Shown: piece after piece, positions 48,124-60,035 of the stretch
Layout: every line of letters starts with the position of its first letter
Numbering within the stretch: the stretch's first letter is position 1
DNA from: Crambe crambe
Lineage: Eukaryota > Porifera > Demospongiae > Poecilosclerida > Crambeidae
Assembly: GCA_963924555.1 (NCBI GenBank)
Contig: OZ004582.1
Coordinates: forward strand, 6,820,001-6,884,000
Length of the DNA stretch: 64,000 bases
Direction: 5' to 3'
The notes under the pieces: model-generated
What the model saw: only the letters and a program-made list of their open reading frames with translations
Told to the model about the DNA's origin: nothing
The model's database searches: none
Translations under genes and position numbers: made by a program

Positions 48124-48631
48124 CCCAAGACACCATTAGCTGCATATCAGATCAAAATTTAATTTGGCCTAATAATTCTGTATCAATTATTATTATTATT
48201 TTTTGCTTTGAGTAAAGATAGCTAGAACTGTCTGTCATTCTTGTAGGTATACAGCGTAACCTCTGAATAATGGACACACTGACCCATCCTTTTGTCCTTT
48301 GTTGAGAGGTTGTCCTCTTTTGAAGGTTATTTTGTATAGAGTGCTTCACTGTATAGATTCAGAATACCCAAAGATTGTCGAATTTTGGTAGAGTATAAGG
48401 CAGTTAACTGTCCATCATTAATGCATGTAGCTCTCTTGTAGACATGTTTGTAGCTGCCGCATTGATCTACTGGCACCCCATTCAGAATCTTGTAGCTATA
48501 GATGTAGTTAGAGAGGAAATTAAATGTTACAAGCCCATTATAAAAATGCAAGCAGCTATACAGATTGGAAGCAGTATTTGCAAGTGAAACTCTAACAAAA
48601 TTAGTTATAACATTGCTAATTTTCATCAGTA

Positions 48632-49598
48632 ATGGCAAAAAAAATTTTTGCCCTTCTCTCACTATTGGTGACGAGTACAGCAGTTGCTCTTCCTTGGTTG
48701 GAGACTGACGAGCATATGGACGTAGAGGATCAGGATGCCTGTAATCTCAAACTAGCTATAGCTATGTAGATATAGCTAATGATATTTTATTATTATGAGG
48801 GTACACTTACTATAGTTTGAACTGTTTCCCTGGTCCAAATGTTTCGTGACAGAACAAAATTTCAATTTTTTTGTTACAAAATACACTCACTTAAACCAAA
48901 ACAATAATATTATATTACAGTAAATTTAAGCTACATAATCACGTATGCAATATTCGTCAATTAGTTCAGTAGCTAAAATTTAATGTTTTAAAAGTGCATA
49001 TCGTCGTAGTCATTAATTGTTATTCTCTCGATTTATACTATGACTATGTAGTGTTTCCCTATGAATGGACTGCTGCCGAAGCTGAACGTCTTCTTGAGGT
49101 ACGTAGCTCCAATTAAGCTATAATACAACTGAGAATAGCAAGCTACGCATTTGAGCCATGTGCAGCTCAGTAAAATAACTGCTTTAGCCGGGTCCAGCAC
49201 ATAACTACATACAATACGATACAATATTCTATCCGCAGTCCTCCCAAGAGAAAAACTAATGGTAGTAGTCGGAGGAGCTGGAAAAGGACTGCTGGAATTT
49301 TCAGCTGAAACTGAGATTTGTTGTTTAGAATATTAACCCAAGACACCATTAGCTGCATATCAGATCAAAATTTAAAATCTAAATCTAAATCAAAATTTAA
49401 AATCTAAATTATTGACTCCAGAATTTTATATTGCCTTATAGGTCATGACAGGTGTAGGTAAATATGGAACTGCTTTCACCTGTTCATTGTCTGGGAAGTC
49501 CCCACCTGCTCCTACTAGCAGTAAGTTTTTCACAATTACACAGTGAAGAAATGCTACAGTAGCTGCAGTTATAACTAGCTAATTAGGTACATTTTTTT

Positions 49599-49634
<36 letters not shown>

Positions 49635-52600
49635 AGTTCACACCTTATCTCCGAAGTATGTTGATGTTGTGGCTGCCATGGGAGACTCCGTCACGGTACA
49701 ATAACTACACTGCATGTAGCTAGCTGTTATAATTTTAAAATGTTGAAAATGTGCATACATTGTTGTTATATGCTATTATTAGATCAAGCATTACTTAATA
49801 GCTACTGTATCGTCACCTTGATTTTGAGGAGGTACCTCAGACGAAAGATACTATTAACTAGAAAAAAATCTTGGACCAGCGTGTGCACTAGTGTTGGTGC
49901 CCTTTTGTCTCAGTTGAAAATTGATAGACACTTTAACCAAGGATTGTACTGTAGTCATGAATTCTATGTACTATCTCTAAAGAAATTCTGGACATTTTTT
50001 CACTCAAAAAATGCATAGCTAGCTATAGTGTTGAAATAATTGAAATATGGTGTCATGTACATAGACTATACAGACAGTACACTTACAAGTGTGCCTACAT
50101 TACAGTAAGTAGTATAAGATTAGGTAGTTATATGCATGATGGCAGTTTATGCCTTTAAAAATAATACCTAATTGTATGGTGTCATGTATGAGACACATGC
50201 AAGTGTGCCTACATTACTGTATTCTGTAAGTAAAATTATAGGTAGTTATGACAAAGGTGTGTCAATTCATGACTGCATCTATCCTTTATGATAATTAGCT
50301 ACAAATCCTCTAGCTTGGTTAAGAATCTCTAGTTAATTGTATAGCTAAAGTTTTAATATTAATTCATCTATTTTAGGCAGGCATTGGTACTAAAATAACC
50401 AATACACCTATCCTAGACAACCTTGAAGAATGTGGAGGAATATCTTGGAGGTAATTAAAAGGGTTTCCCTCTTCTCTTAATAATTATAGCAAACTGCTAC
50501 AGTATGGTAATAAAATTTTCTGGATTAGCTACACTTCTTTAATTAGATCTGTAACTTTCACAATTCTCGATGTTTCAAAACATCAGCAGATTGTAGCTAT
50601 CTTATTTTTGTACAACCTTTCTTAGATAGAAATTTGCATGAGAGTGGTAGTTATTGTTGATGCTATTATTGTTGTTGTTCTTGTTATTCTTCTTGTTGTT
50701 GTGGTGGCTGTTGTTGTTTATTGTTATTATTAAATTATTATTATTGTTTTATTTACAGCATTGGGGGGAATGGAAACTTGGCTGATGTCACAACCTTACC
50801 CAGTAAATTAATAATTAATTAATGAAGTTCCAGCTTTTTCCCTCCTCTTTCTACATAGCTAGGCATATATAGGAAGCATGGAGGCATATGGGGGCAATGG
50901 AGGCCAGCCACCATTAGGGCACACAACAAATGGGGTGGGGGAGGGGGGGGGGGTCTCAATACGTACATTCATGGTGGTCTGATTGGACAGGTTTCATTGT
51001 ACATTATTGTAGACATACTTAAGGAATTTAACCCTCACCTGACCGGTTATTCCACCCTCTACTGTGCAAGCGTTTTTGCTGATGATTCAAAGAGATACAG
51101 TGGCTTAAATAGAGCCAAGACTGGAGCTAAGGCTGAGTGAGTTGGTATTAGCTATGTAGCACTCGGTAGGTGGCTAGCTATGGACATAATTACGTAATTT
51201 TCATAGTAGGATTCACAGAAATTAAGAGTAGTTGTATGCTACCAATTCAGCATATATATAGAGCCTCTACTATAATAATTATACACATCCAAAGGGTGAT
51301 AATACCCACTGAAAATATTATCATGCACAAGTAGGTCTAAGTGAGTTAATATAGCGGATGCTACAAAATTTTCACTATTTAAACTGCATGATTGTGTTCT
51401 CACTTATCGTATGTATCAGCTATTGATCATCTGACTCCTATTCCATTCTAGAGATATGATAGGTCAAGCTCAAGATTTGGTGAAAGAGATGAAGAAAGAA
51501 GTAGCTATCTAGCTAGCTATATCGACACTTGCAAGTGTTAATTGCTCTTTTTTTTGTTAGGGGGTAACTGATCAGCAGTGGAAGGTGATAACGATGTTCA
51601 TTGGCTCAAATGATATATGTGATGCGCCTTGCGAAGATAATGTATGTGAGATTTAGTGCACAGCGGGAAATTTTGTAGGGTTGGATTTTTACTTGATACA
51701 CAACAGCAAAGAAATGTAGCTATTAATTTTATCAATTTTGTTGATCAAAATTAGTACTCTAATCATAATATTATTGGTCCAATTCACCTTATTCTGATGT
51801 ATACGTACATAGCATTATTATTATTGCAGATTGATTCAAATACAAAGAAGTTCTTTGAAAGTATCAAGGAAGCATTAGACTATCTTCATCAGAATGTGCG
51901 TATGCATGAATTATAGTTAGCTATCTAGCTACTGTTCATCAATACAAGTTATTATTGAAAGATGCAGTTAGTGAATATTCTATTAGAAGCAGCTGTTATA
52001 TTTAAGTGTGAATATTGAGGTCAGAGGAGTAGGGAAACTGGGGCACTTCATAGTTGTCAACCGTCCCTATTTTGGAGGGACAGTCCCTTTTTTGTAGAGC
52101 CTGTCCCTCCAGAAATGTCAGCATTTCTATTGTTGTCCCTATAACTAGACATAAAATAGTGCACTAAATTTGGCAATTTTCCCAAAAAAATGTTGATTTT
52201 GGAAGGTTGGCAACTATGGCACTTTGTCCCAGTAAAATTTCAAGGATGTTTAAAAAAACAGGTGTGGTCAGCAAAAAGGGTATGGGCAGGTCAAATAAAT
52301 TTTTTGCCCCACCAAATCTTGAATCCTAGCTACTCCCCTGGAGGTGTTCCATGTGAAGATGATTCCCATGCTTATAGCTGCTTGTCTCATTTTTTTTCAG
52401 TAAGATTTCTGATCTTAACTTGTAGGTTAAGCGAGCCTTTGTGAATGTGTTTACTTTAATGGATATTACTGAGCTGAAGGACTTGACTGAGAGTTGTCCA
52501 TTCAAGATATTTCGAGAGTATGTATGTAGCTATAGCTAAAGCTACAGTATAACTAGCTATGCACCTTCAACAGGGGCTACTAGTCCCCACTGGAATACAG

Positions 52601-53539
52601 TGAACTCACTCTAATCAGGACCCCTGAAATGAGGTCACCCTTGTATTCAGGACACTTCAATGTATGCATCATAATACAAATCCACCCCTGAAATGAGGCC
52701 ACCCCTCTAATCAGGGCACTTCTCCTGGCCCCAAAAGTGGCCAGATTAGAAGGAGTCCACTGTAATAACAAGGGCCAAGTGTTCAATCCTACACTACGAC
52801 TTGACATACATCCAGGAATCATAATTCACTCTTCCTATTATAATTAGCTTAACTTATTATATGTTTCTCTAAAGTGTGGCTTGTTCATGTGGACTTGATG
52901 AAAAGAAGAAAGAAGCTTCAATGACTGTGAAATCCTTTAATGTAAGTAGCCAGTAAAAATTATCACACACACCCTAATATCATCTGGTCACAGATGAGCA
53001 TTTATATAGTGTATGGGAGTGACATAATTATAGACAATGTAACCATTTAGCTAGTTAGCTATAGCCAGTAAAAGGTTCACAATCACATCCTACATCTGGT
53101 CACAGATGAGCATTCGTATGGAATATTGCAATTTAATTGTAACATAATAGACTATATATGTAACCATTTCTTTGTAATTTTAGTGTTGTCACATTATACT
53201 GTTATCTATTTTGTTAGCTATAATTATATAGGTCTGCACATAATATTCCTGTTCGATCCCCTAGCTATGCATAGTTAATGGGTATAAGATAAAAAAGATC
53301 ACTATAATATTATATATTTGCTTGAATCACACTTGCATGCAGCAAGCTCTCAAAAGTCTCATATCAAGTGGAAGATACGACACCAGAGATGACTTTACTG
53401 TCGTCTTACAGCCTGTCACTTCAAAGACTAGGATGCCTAGGAAGGTAGTGATTGCAACTAGGCTTTGTTGTTCTGGTTGTTATTGTTGTTGTTGCTGTTA
53501 TTGTTGTTGTTGTTGTTATTGTTGCTGTTGTTGTTCTAG

Positions 53540-53570
<31 letters not shown>

Positions 53571-54646
53571 GATGCTCTAATCCATATAATTAAAATCGAG
53601 CTACGTACATGTCATAAACACAGAGTTCAAAATAATAACAATAACAACAAAAATGACAAAATCAGTATTCTTATTGTACAGTCAGCAAAACTGATAATTT
53701 AATTTGTGCAGGAGAATGGTAAAATAGATGGTAGTTTCTTTGCTGCTGATTGCTTCCATCCCAATCAGAAATCACATGGATATTTTGCTCTCTATTTATG
53801 GAACAATATGGTAACTGGTATAATTAATGTACGTACAATTGGGTTAGCTACATAATTTTGAATAGTTCAAATACTCTTTTAAGTTTATGAGCCTTATATA
53901 TATTCCAGCTACTGTCATATCCTCCAACTTTGAGTTCAAAAGTCTCAATAATTTCAGAAATTTAAACTCAGCCATTTTAATTACCCTACCATATAGAATT
54001 ACTTTACCTTGTATGTAAAGCTAGCTAGCTACCTTGGGAGTCCATACCTTTTACTTTCACCTCAATCTGCCATAGTTTGTCCAATTCTCCACCAAATAAT
54101 TCTAATTATGAGTGGAGAGGACCCAGCCATGCTTCCCTGTGGATGTCTTAAAGTGGAATTTGGTTGAAAATTGATGCAGTTACAGCAATTAACCCTACAT
54201 GTATTATGATGTGCATGGAAGGAGGAGTAATCAATTTTTATGTCTCAAATGAAAACAAAAACAAAAAAACACAACACTTACAGTAAACAAATCCCTTGCC
54301 TTTGACAAAATAAGGGGGGTAGTATGTAGGGTTTTCATAAACAAGTGACTATATACCATTCAACCCACATACCCCACATTACTTAGCCTTAAGCTAACTA
54401 TTCCATTTCTTTCATGTTTGATTATTTATTGTGGTTATTTTTTTATTTTTTTATAGTTGGAACCAGTTGGCAGTAAAACTAAGCAAGTAGATTGGGAGGC
54501 CGCTCATAAAATGAAGTGTCCCTCGGATGTAAGTTCATTCCTTCTTCAGTTGTAACAATAGCTAGCTAATTGTCAAAATTTTCTTCTAATAGAAATCTCC
54601 ATACTTCTATACGAATAAGAACAGCCCTACTTTAATCCAAGAATGA
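48632..54646 (+). CDS. Secreted phospholipase B-type GDSL lipase (16 exons)
   Basis: About 407 residues. Exon 1 (48632-48740) encodes a signal peptide, [19 protein letters not shown]. Exons that follow begin near 49051, 49442, 49637, 50377, 50759, 51013, 51452, 51562, 51829, 52425, 52876, 53341, 53712, 54458 and 54593; the stop is TGA 54644-54646. GDSL motifs: AAMGDSVT (catalytic Ser block I), [24 protein letters not shown], and [15 protein letters not shown] (catalytic Asp/His block V). These match the phospholipase B1 subfamily, which removes both acyl chains from phospholipids. Mammalian PLB1 has four such domains and a membrane anchor; this gene has one and no visible C-terminal membrane segment, so it is probably secreted. 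Intron 2 holds a stray copy of the neighbouring kelch gene end. Confidence 0.9.
49210..49372 (+). pseudogene. Stray copy of the kelch gene 3' end in a lipase intron
   Basis: Nearly identical (one difference noticed) to about 48006-48163: the last coding part of the kelch exon ([11 protein letters not shown] to the stop) plus some 3' sequence. It lies in intron 2 of the lipase gene. The near identity means it is recent. Confidence 0.92.
49588..49632. repeat. Poly-T tract before a lipase exon
   Basis: A run of about 40 T (one C near the start) ends in GCAG directly before the GDSVT exon, so it doubles as an extreme polypyrimidine tract for that acceptor. Confidence 0.85.
52597..52772. mobile_element. 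MITE, 'TGAAATGAGG' family, copy 1
   Basis: Inverted ends (TACAGTGAACTCACTCTAAT and complement ending GGAGTCCACTGTAA) with internal repeats CCCTGAAATGAGG. A relative lies at 62540-62685. In a lipase intron. Confidence 0.75.
53463..53572. repeat. (GTT)n microsatellite in a lipase intron
   Basis: About 110 bp of imperfect GTT repeats just after the exon ending TRMPRK. Translating through it gives a spurious Cys-rich protein. Confidence 0.93.
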
Positions 54647-55249
54647 TGAGTGGATCTATTGTGGTTACATAAGTGCACTAAAGCAAAGAATTTATAGTTA
54701 TAGTTATAGCAGACATGAAATTAGTAAGCAACTGATATAATTATCTACCTCTACAAAGTAGTGTACGTACAATGACAGTTTATATATAATTTTTTCCATA
54801 ACTTTCCGTAAGGCTATTGGACAGTCATGAGACAAATTTGATTGGACTTGAGCACATGATTATCATAACCCAACCAGACCCTTTCCATCCCTTGTATTTG
54901 TTGGGTCATAAGGCCAGTGCACGTTGGCTCTGGCATGTTGGGATACATGATTGCTATGTTGTATTTATGGCTTGTATTAATCTACAATCTGGGACAACCA
55001 GCCTGAAGAAAATATCCACTGGCATAGGAATAGGGATCAAGGCCAGGGCCCCCCAACATTACTCATATTTTAATAAATGAATTGTCAAGCAAAATACCAC
55101 AACTATCAATATTTGTGGTGCTGGACCCCCCTAAATTGAATATCTTACTACACAAATGATATTGACAGAGGGTAGAGGTAGGGGGAGGGGCTCTAGTGTC
55201 GGACACTCTGCCCCTGAACCCAAAGCCAATTATAGGCCTGGCTAGAGAT
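54647..55249. other. Lipase 3' flank, no gene seen
   Basis: No supported coding sequence. It ends where the duplicated block begins. Confidence 0.5.
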
Positions 55250-58200
55250 AGCTATATATGTGCTGAAATTTGTTGTTTAGAATATTAACTGGAGACAACC
55301 AACCACCATTAGCATTTAGGATCAAATTTGACCTAATAATTCTTATTTATAGCTTGGAGTATACATCCATTTTCTGCATGCTCAGCATACTCAAAATACC
55401 AATTAAAACTCAACTATAGTAAAGTATAATGAGACGGTTAACTGTCTATAATTATATTTGCATCAATCATTAGCACACCATTCACATTTTGTAGAGATTG
55501 ATTTATATAATTATATTTGTGTGGTCATATTATCTTGTTTGTGATATATTGTATTTCCTGTATGTGCACAGTAATGACCAAGTTATCATTTTTCTGTCAG
55601 TTGTTGAATCTATAGTTGGATAAAAGTTTTCACAGATCTGTTTGAGTTTGTAGTTGACTAGCAAAAACACTACAACATTCATCACACATTCATCTGCAGA
55701 TGTAGTTGCAGAGAAACTAACATATGAGTCCATTAGCTAGCTGGCTATAAAATGCAAGCAGCTACAGATTGGAAGCAGTAGACTAGCCAGCTGTTTGCAA
55801 GTGAAACTCCATATTTTAGCTATAACATAGCTAATTGAGAATGATAATATAGCTAGCAAGCTACGTATGTACATGTGCAGCAGCTGCTCAATAAGATGGT
55901 TATTTGCTTTAGAGGCAAGAGGGCCAGCACATATATTTTGACTCCAGAATTTTAGGGCCACTCCCCTTTAATTACGGATCCACTGTACTCTTTATACGTA
56001 GGTCATGACAGGTGTAAACAAATATGGAATGGCTTTCACATGTCCACTGTCTGGGAAGTTCCCACCTGCTCCTACTTACTAGCAGTAAATTTTCACCAGT
56101 GAAGAAAATTGAATGCTACGTGCTATAACTAACTATAGCTACAGCTCTTACATACGTAGCTAGCCTATAAAAAAATTTTTTTCAGTTCACACCTTGTCTC
56201 CAAAGTATGTTGATGCTGTGGCTGCCATGGGAGACTCCTTCACGGTATAATAACTATTCAGTATAGCTACTGTAATACACTGTAGCTATTACAAATGTGA
56301 TTTGCCCTTGAAAAATTACCATGGGGTATGATCATATAATTATGTACATAGCTAACTAGTAGTCATCATTATGCCCATGGAAGCATTACTTAATACAGTA
56401 CGTAGCTACTGATTAGTTGATTGTATCATCACCTAAATTTTGATGAGGAGAGAAACTTGAAAAGGAAATGAAGCAAATAAATAGCTTGATCTCCTTCCCA
56501 GAAATCATCTTGACTTTAGCTGTAGCTGCCAAAGTGTCATGGGAGACTCACTACAATAGTAGTAGCGTGGCTCTTACAAAATATCACGTTAAAATGCATA
56601 CAGTAGGATAGATAAGTGATATTTTTATGGCTAAATGAATGCAAATAGTCTAGAGCTATTATTATTATAGTGGTGAGAATCTTAGCAATAGCTGTATAAT
56701 ATTAGCTAATGTTGTATACCTATACATGTAATAATTCAGGCAGGTTTGGGTGCTAGAATGACCAATACACGAAATGCAGACTTATTTGAAGAATGTGGAG
56801 GAATATCTTGGAGGTAATTTAAAGGGTTTTCTTCCATTCTATGATATAGCTAAGCTACTTTTCTGGATCAAAATTTCTAGTTTGAAGGTAAAAGGGGAAA
56901 GCTCAGAGTTAACTTTGAAAAATATCTTTTTTTTAGATTCATTTCCTTCTATAACTTCCCTATTCTTGATGTTTCAAACATCAGCAGAGAGAGAGATACA
57001 TGACTTTTACTTACTTCCTTAATTAAATTTCTGTAACTTTCCCAATTCTTGGCCAAATTTGATGTTTCAAACATAAGCAGAGAAGTAGTTAACTCCTACG
57101 TAGCTAGCTACCTGTGCCTTAAATCGGTATGATCTTAAAATAGAAATTTGCAGCAGTGTTTTTTTTTTGTTTTTTTTTTTGTTTGTTTTTTTGCTTTTTT
57201 TACAGCATTGGGGGAAACAGAAACTTGGCTGATGTGACAACCCTTCCAAGTAAATAAATTTAATCTGCTTTTTCCTTCCTCTTTCCTTCCTCCTCTTTTA
57301 CATAGCTAGGGCATATAGGAAGCATGAAGGCATGCCTAAAATCCCATGGGTGCCAACCCTGGTGATACGTAGCTATAATTAGCTATTGAGTGTGGTTTGT
57401 TTTTTGTTGTTTTTTGTTGTGTTTTGTTTTTGTTTTTTGTTTTTTGTTGTTGTTTTTGGGGGGGACTCCCTCTTCTGAGTCCTCTCCCACTTCCTACCCT
57501 TCCCCTCCCCTCCCACTTTCTTCTTCCTCTCCCACTTTCTTCTTTCTCTCCCACTTCCTCCCCTTCCTCCCCTCCCACTTCCGTCCTCCTCTCACACTTC
57601 CTCCCCTTCCTCCCCTCCCGCTTCCTTCTTCCTCTCCCACTTTCTCCCCTTCCTCCCATCCCACTTCCTTCTTCCTCTCACACTTCCTCCCCAACCACTT
57701 CCTACCCCTCCCCATTCTATACTCTACAACTATACATGACCACCTAGCTATGGTATATATTATGGCCAGAAACAGTGAGTGTGGTTGGGATATGGCTGAG
57801 TGGCCTTGATAATTATTATAGAGAGGTGGTCTGATTGGGTAGGTTTCATGGTTTCACTGCTTAGCTATCTCGTACATTATTGTAGATATACTTAAGGAAT
57901 TTAACCCTCACTTGACTGGTTATTCCACCATCTACTGTGTAAGCATGTTTGCTGATGATTCAAAGAAATATAGTGGCTTAAATAGAGCCAAGACTGCATC
58001 TAAAGCCAAGTGAGTCAGCTGCATTGATTATAGAGTCATGAACTACTGGGTATAGGTGGCTAGCTAGCTACTACAGGTCATGTGGCCATGGAAATTGACG
58101 CTACTAGGATCACAGAAAAATGAGGAATAGTTGCTTACTAAGTTACCTCTGTAATATATACATAGCTATAGAACCATCGTATACATCATCCAAACCCAAA

Positions 58201-58530
58201 GGATCCCCCAAACACCCACTGAAATAAACACCCAAGCATTTGGAGTTATTATAGCCTAGATACTATACATTTTTTATGCATTCTAATATATCAGCTGTTG
58301 ATCATCTGACTTTTAGGAATATGATTGGTCAAGCTCAAGATTTGGTGAAAGTGATGAAGAAAGAAGTATCTAGCTAGCTACATAATTATATTTGCAAGTG
58401 CTAATTCCAATTTATTCATTTTTTTAGAGGATAACTGATCAGCAATGGAAGGTGATAACATTCATGATCATGACAGAAACTCTTTGTATTTGTGATCGAT
58501 CAAAGATAGGACAAGTATGAGGTGATGCAT
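55250..58530 (+). pseudogene. Truncated duplicate: kelch 3' end plus lipase exons 3-9
   Basis: From about 55260 the sequence matches the end of the kelch exon (GAAATTTGTTGTTTAGAATA) and then the lipase gene. Lipase exons 1 (signal peptide) and 2 are deleted. The exon 3 copy (about 56002) has a 4-base insertion giving PTY followed by a stop. The GDSFT exon (about 56185), RMTNTR exon, GGNRNLAD exon, [13 protein letters not shown] exon, [10 protein letters not shown] exon and [11 protein letters not shown] exon follow. The copy ends at about 58520, before the block with the catalytic Asp/His. It cannot encode an active enzyme. The stray insert of intron 2 is absent, so it entered the parent copy later or was lost here. 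Confidence 0.9.
57390..57720. repeat. T/G tract and polypyrimidine CTTCCTCTCCCA repeats
   Basis: A TTTTGTTG tract (about 57398-57460) is followed by about 240 bp of almost pure C/T with a repeated CTTCCTCTCCCACTT motif. It is a candidate triplex-forming (H-DNA) segment in an intron of the lipase pseudogene. Open frames here are low-complexity artefacts. Confidence 0.85.
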
Positions 58531-58612
58531 GGGCACTAAGTTGGATTTAAGGTAGCCAGCTTGATAGCTATTGCAATCTTGTCTTATTTATGCTGAAATT
58601 TCCAGATCACGT

Positions 58613-58650
58613 CGCGCATACGCATGCGCAGCTCGCATGCGGGTATAAAA
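58613..58650 (+). promoter_or_regulatory. Cathepsin C core promoter: NRF-1-like site and TATA box
   Basis: TACGCATGCGCA at 58619-58630 is close to the NRF-1 consensus, and TATAAAA lies at 58644-58650, about 42 bp before the likely ATG at 58692. The transcription start would fall near 58675, giving a very short 5' UTR. Confidence 0.65.
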
Positions 58651-58691
58651 TCTGTGGACTTTCCTCCACGCCGATAATCACCGTCAGAGCA

Positions 58692-60035
58692 ATGGCTTAC
58701 GTATCTTACTTGAGCTTGCTCTTCCTAATCCTGCCAAATCTCGTCGTTAGCTGTTTTTATGAGGACGTACGCGGTACTTGGACCTTCCATGTCGGCCCTG
58801 GGGGACACGACAATTCTATTATCTGTCCATTAACTTTCACCGTGGAAAAGAAAGTTAAAGTTACTCTTAATTATCCAGACGTGGCGAAGGATGATCAAGG
58901 CAACACTGGGTTCTGGACAATGGTTTACTCTTCAGGATTTGAAGTCGTAATCAATGACTATAAATATTTTGCTTTTCAGTCGAGACTTACATGTGACTCT
59001 ACAATGACTGGTTGGTCCCATCACATCAATAGCAGTGACTGGGCATGTTATTATGGAACTAAAGAATCCAGCCATATGAATGTTTCGAAAAAATACTCTC
59101 CTGATTCTGTCGTTGAAGATTTGGATCGTCTTTATGTTAAGAATATGGACTTTATTAACAAAATCAACAACCATTCAAAACTCTGGAAAGCTGTTCACTA
59201 TCCCGAGTTCAATGGCATGACACTTCGAGATCGTTTGAATAGAGCAGGAGGCATGGGTCAAGAAAAACTCAACTTTCCCAGGACAGCACCTGTTAAACAC
59301 GAAACACAACTCTTCACTGCTGATTTGCCAGCTAGTATGGATTGGCGGAACTTAAAAGGAGAAAATTTTGTCACTCCAGTGCGTAACCAAGGTCATTGTG
59401 GAAGTTGCTATGCCTTTGGTTCAATGGCCATGCTTGAATCTCGGTTGAAGGTTCTAACAAATAACTCTATGGAGAAGATCTTTTCACCTCAAGACGTGAT
59501 CAGCTGTTCAAGATACTCCTTCGGTTGCAATGGTGGATTAAATTACCTCACTGCAGGAAAGTACGCTGAAGATTATGGTGTTGTAGAGGAGACCTGCTTC
59601 CCTTACTATGGTACGTCCAGTGCTTGCTCATCTGAACCATCCAGTTGCACACGTTATCACTCAACAAAGTACAAGTACGTTGGTGGTTACTATGGAGCAT
59701 GTAACGAACAAGAAATGCTGATGGATTTGGTACAGAATGGACCAGTTTCTGTTTCATTCAATGTCACTCAAGATTTCCAGCACTACAAGAGTGGTATTTA
59801 CCAGGCTACTGGATTGACTGATAAAATAAATCCATGGAAACCAATAAACCATGTTGTCTTGATAGTTGGTTACGGAGAAGAAAATGGGGTCAAGTTTTGG
59901 ATAGTGAAGAACAGTTGGGGAACGAAATGGGGCGAAAATGGATACTTCAGGATCATAAGAGGTTCCGATGAACTGAATATCGAGAGCATGGCTTTATCTG
60001 CCCTCCCAGTCGTACCCAAAGTGGTGCAGGAATGA
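58692..60035 (+). CDS. CTSC: Cathepsin C (dipeptidyl peptidase I), intronless
   Basis: 447 residues; human CTSC has 463. The start is ATG 58692 because it opens a good signal peptide (MAYVSYLSLLFLILPNLVVS) and lies below the TATA box; the frame is open from 58590, which would put coding sequence across the promoter. Order: signal peptide, exclusion domain (CFYEDVRGTWTFHVGP to about residue 130, which limits the enzyme to removing N-terminal dipeptides), propeptide, then papain-family catalytic domain from LPASMDWRN. Catalytic residues: Cys in QGHCGSCYAF, His in INHVVLIVGYGEENG, Asn in IVKNSWG. A lysosomal protease. A single exon is unusual, since vertebrate CTSC genes are multi-exon; there is no poly-A remnant after the stop. 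Confidence 0.95.
   Translation: MAYVSYLSLLFLILPNLVVSCFYEDVRGTWTFHVGPGGHDNSIICPLTFTVEKKVKVTLNYPDVAKDDQGNTGFWTMVYSSGFEVVINDYKYFAFQSRLTCDSTMTGWSHHINSSDWACYYGTKESSHMNVSKKYSPDSVVEDLDRLYVKNMDFINKINNHSKLWKAVHYPEFNGMTLRDRLNRAGGMGQEKLNFPRTAPVKHETQLFTADLPASMDWRNLKGENFVTPVRNQGHCGSCYAFGSMAMLESRLKVLTNNSMEKIFSPQDVISCSRYSFGCNGGLNYLTAGKYAEDYGVVEETCFPYYGTSSACSSEPSSCTRYHSTKYKYVGGYYGACNEQEMLMDLVQNGPVSVSFNVTQDFQHYKSGIYQATGLTDKINPWKPINHVVLIVGYGEENGVKFWIVKNSWGTKWGENGYFRIIRGSDELNIESMALSALPVVPKVVQE

Noticed and set aside
53322..53702. 126-codon open frame with a Cys-rich tail
   Set aside because: It is a lipase exon read through its donor into a GTT microsatellite; the Cys codons come from the repeat.
57336..57809. 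Open frames on both strands rich in Pro/Ser/Phe or Gly/Arg/Glu
   Set aside because: Low-complexity translation of the polypyrimidine tract, with no domain and no splice context.
58590..58691. Upstream in-frame ATG for cathepsin C
   Set aside because: It would make the TATA box and NRF-1-like site coding and would bury the signal peptide.
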